Source of the DNA: Bacteroidales bacterium UBA1205
GTDB taxonomy: Bacteria; Bacteroidota; Bacteroidia; Bacteroidales; WCHB1-69
NCBI GenBank assembly: GCA_002309615.1
Contig: DBXT01000024.1
Location: 1 to 25,388 of the forward strand
DNA length: 25,388 nucleotides
Direction: 5' to 3'
Part shown: in pieces, positions 24,086 through 25,388 of the stretch
Layout of the letters: every line of letters starts with the position of its first letter
How positions within the stretch are numbered: the first letter of the stretch is position 1
Made by a program: the position numbers and the translations under genes
Notes under the pieces: model-generated
Told to the model about the DNA's origin: nothing
The model's input: the letters and a program-made list of their open reading frames with translations, nothing else
Database searches by the model: none

Positions 24086-24210
24086 AATTAGATAAAATAA
24101 TAAATATATAAGCAATGAACAAAATGTTTCACACAAGAATTTCAACCATTTTGACAATGGTTTTAGGAGTTTTGTTATTGAGCTCCTGCCAAAAAGAGTT
24201 TACCATTACA
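24083..24210 (+). repeat. Direct repeat, copy 2: spacer plus lipoprotein signal region
   Basis: This is the second copy of the unit at 22925-23047, again running from a stop codon through a spacer into a lipoprotein start. The spacer differs only in its last few bases before the ATG. The signal-peptide coding part is nearly identical (90 of 96 nt). Confidence 0.85.
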
Positions 24211-25224
24211 GTACAAAGTAATAATGAAGCATGGGGAAGCGTAACGGGAAATGGTACCTATACCAAAGGGACGGTAATTTCTATTGGTGCAATAGCCAAT
24301 AGTAACTACAAGTTTCAATCATGGCAAGACGGCAATACCGATAATCCTCGTTCTATAACCGTAGAGGAAAATGCGACCTATACGGCTATTTTTGTTGAAG
24401 AAGGCAATGGAGGTGAAGAACCGACGGGTCTTGCTGTTTTTTCTGTTTCGGCAACACAAAAGGTGATGTTTTCTCCCGGCAACTTGCAATGGAGTGCCAC
24501 AGGGAGTCATGCCATTATAGGTGGCGGCATAGCCGCTGGGACATGGCGTTTTGCGTCTAATCAGTGGGATACCATCGGTGCAGGTAATAACAATATTTCC
24601 TCTACTTATACCGGTTGGATAGATTTATTTGGCTGGGGTACCAGCGGATATAATAATAAATATCCCTATATGACCAAGACCACATATGCTGATTACGGCA
24701 ATGGGGATAAAGATATTGCAGATACTTATTATGATTGGGGTGTTTATAATGCCATTTATAATTCCAAGACCAATACAACCGATGCCCCTGGTACATGGCG
24801 TACCCTCACCAAAGATGAATGGGGGTTTCTGTTGAATGACCGTACTCCTTTATCGGGCATACGTTATGCTCATGCAGAGGTAAACGGAGTAAATGGTATA
24901 ATTATCGTTCCGGATAATTGGGAGCATTCTATTTATTCATTAAATAATGTTAATTCCAATGATGCATCATACACTTCCAATATAATTAACGCTACCGATT
25001 GGTCAAAATTGGAGGCTGTCGGTTGCGTATTCCTCCCCGCTGCAGGATCTCGTGGTGGAACTTCGGTCAATAGTGTTGACTTTACCGGTCGCTATTGGTC
25101 TGCCTCATACTACAACAGCGACGGTTCACACCACATCTTCATCGGTCCGAATGCTGTCAGTACCACTAACAGCACCGGTCGAAGCGAAGGTCTATCTGTC
25201 CGCCTTGTTAAAAATGTGCACTAG
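24115..25224 (+). CDS. Surface lipoprotein with InlB-type repeat and FISUMP/DUF1566-like domain (array member 3)
   Basis: This 369-residue paralog of member 2 has the same layout. The lipobox LLSSC gives Cys25 with Q-K-E after it. An InlB-like repeat (28-94), a short Gly/Glu linker, and the FISUMP-like domain (about 107-369) ending SVRLVKNVH follow. Over the domain core it tracks member 2 closely; for example, 39 of 44 residues match from GTWRFA to NKYPY by hand count. The block 316-360 shares only about one residue in five. That block is dominated by codons ending in C or T. The domain core is shorter than member 2 by about six residues near 129. The gap from member 2 is 29 nt. Confidence 0.88.
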   Translation: MNKMFHTRISTILTMVLGVLLLSSCQKEFTITVQSNNEAWGSVTGNGTYTKGTVISIGAIANSNYKFQSWQDGNTDNPRSITVEENATYTAIFVEEGNGGEEPTGLAVFSVSATQKVMFSPGNLQWSATGSHAIIGGGIAAGTWRFASNQWDTIGAGNNNISSTYTGWIDLFGWGTSGYNNKYPYMTKTTYADYGNGDKDIADTYYDWGVYNAIYNSKTNTTDAPGTWRTLTKDEWGFLLNDRTPLSGIRYAHAEVNGVNGIIIVPDNWEHSIYSLNNVNSNDASYTSNIINATDWSKLEAVGCVFLPAAGSRGGTSVNSVDFTGRYWSASYYNSDGSHHIFIGPNAVSTTNSTGRSEGLSVRLVKNVH

Positions 25225-25287
25225 TTTGGAGGAAGACAAAGTAAAAAACAGACAATGTATTTAGTAAACAACATTAAAACTTAAGTG

Positions 25288-25388
25288 ATGAGAAAAGCAT
25301 ATAGTACAAAAGTTTTATCCATAATAACCATAGTTGTGGGAATGATATTATTAAACTCCTGCAAAAAAGAGTTTGTCATTACCGTGCA
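25288..25388 (+). CDS. Partial lipoprotein gene, array member 4 (cut by the window end)
   Basis: An ATG at 25288 opens a frame that stays open to the last base (33 codons). It encodes a signal peptide with lipobox LLNSC (Cys25), then K-K-E-F-V-I-T-V. This matches the start of members 2 and 3 residue for residue in layout (Cys at the same position, then Q/K-K-E and an aromatic), although the DNA is clearly diverged. It follows member 3 by 63 nt. The InlB repeat and any FISUMP-like domain would lie beyond the window. Confidence 0.8.
   Translation, partial: MRKAYSTKVLSIITIVVGMILLNSCKKEFVITV

Noticed and set aside
22952..24210. Insertion sequence or transposon as the origin of the direct repeats
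   Set aside because: The repeats cover a spacer and the beginning of paralogous genes. No transposase, terminal inverted repeats or target-site duplications are visible.
21434..25224. Complete diversity-generating retroelement within the window
   Set aside because: The protein family and variable-block position fit DGR targets, but I found no reverse transcriptase, accessory gene or template repeat on either strand. The copies also differ at non-adenine-like third positions.

Overview
The window reads as chromosomal DNA of a low-GC member of the Bacteroidota, most likely order Bacteroidales. Four signs support this. Promoter candidates are of the TAnnTTTG type with no Shine-Dalgarno sequences. 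A C10 protease carries a type IX secretion (T9SS) C-terminal sorting domain. Signal peptides consistently place a Gln directly after the cleavage site. Lipoproteins have Q/K-K-E right after the lipidated Cys. No tRNA, rRNA, CRISPR array, transposase or integrase is visible.

Left part (1-12665), all on the minus strand. rplU-rpmA form a two-gene ribosomal unit with its own promoter candidate and a strong intrinsic terminator. To its right is a tightly packed run, transcribed right to left: secreted C10 protease, KefB-type cation/proton antiporter with two RCK-C domains, folB, tpiA, prmA, and a secreted 1501-residue protein of unknown function. Gaps in this run are only 1-17 nt. A small secreted protein of unknown function follows at 12198-12665.

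Middle part (12666-20493). A plus-strand pair encodes a 1056-residue outer-membrane protein (degenerate peptidase-MA-like N-terminus, PD40 propeller, C-terminal beta-barrel) and an MsbA-type ABC exporter 4 nt downstream. It converges with a minus-strand trio: a sugar-type nucleotidyltransferase, an overlapping VanX-like D-Ala-D-Ala dipeptidase lipoprotein, and an ABC ATPase with no permease beside it. Much of this region therefore concerns envelope building or turnover.

Right part (20494-25388), plus strand. After a small secreted protein and a clear terminator comes a tandem family of exported proteins sharing one C-terminal FISUMP/DUF1566-like (C-type-lectin/FGE-like) domain. The first has an internal T9SS-tail-like domain. 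The next two are lipoproteins with an InlB-type repeat, and a fourth starts at the window edge. The members are closely similar over most of the domain, but about 45 codons near the C-terminus, between FLP(A/T)AG and SVRLV, are almost unrelated. This is the position of the variable region in targets of diversity-generating retroelements, but no reverse transcriptase or template repeat lies in the window. This hypervariable surface-protein array is the best candidate here for an undescribed system.
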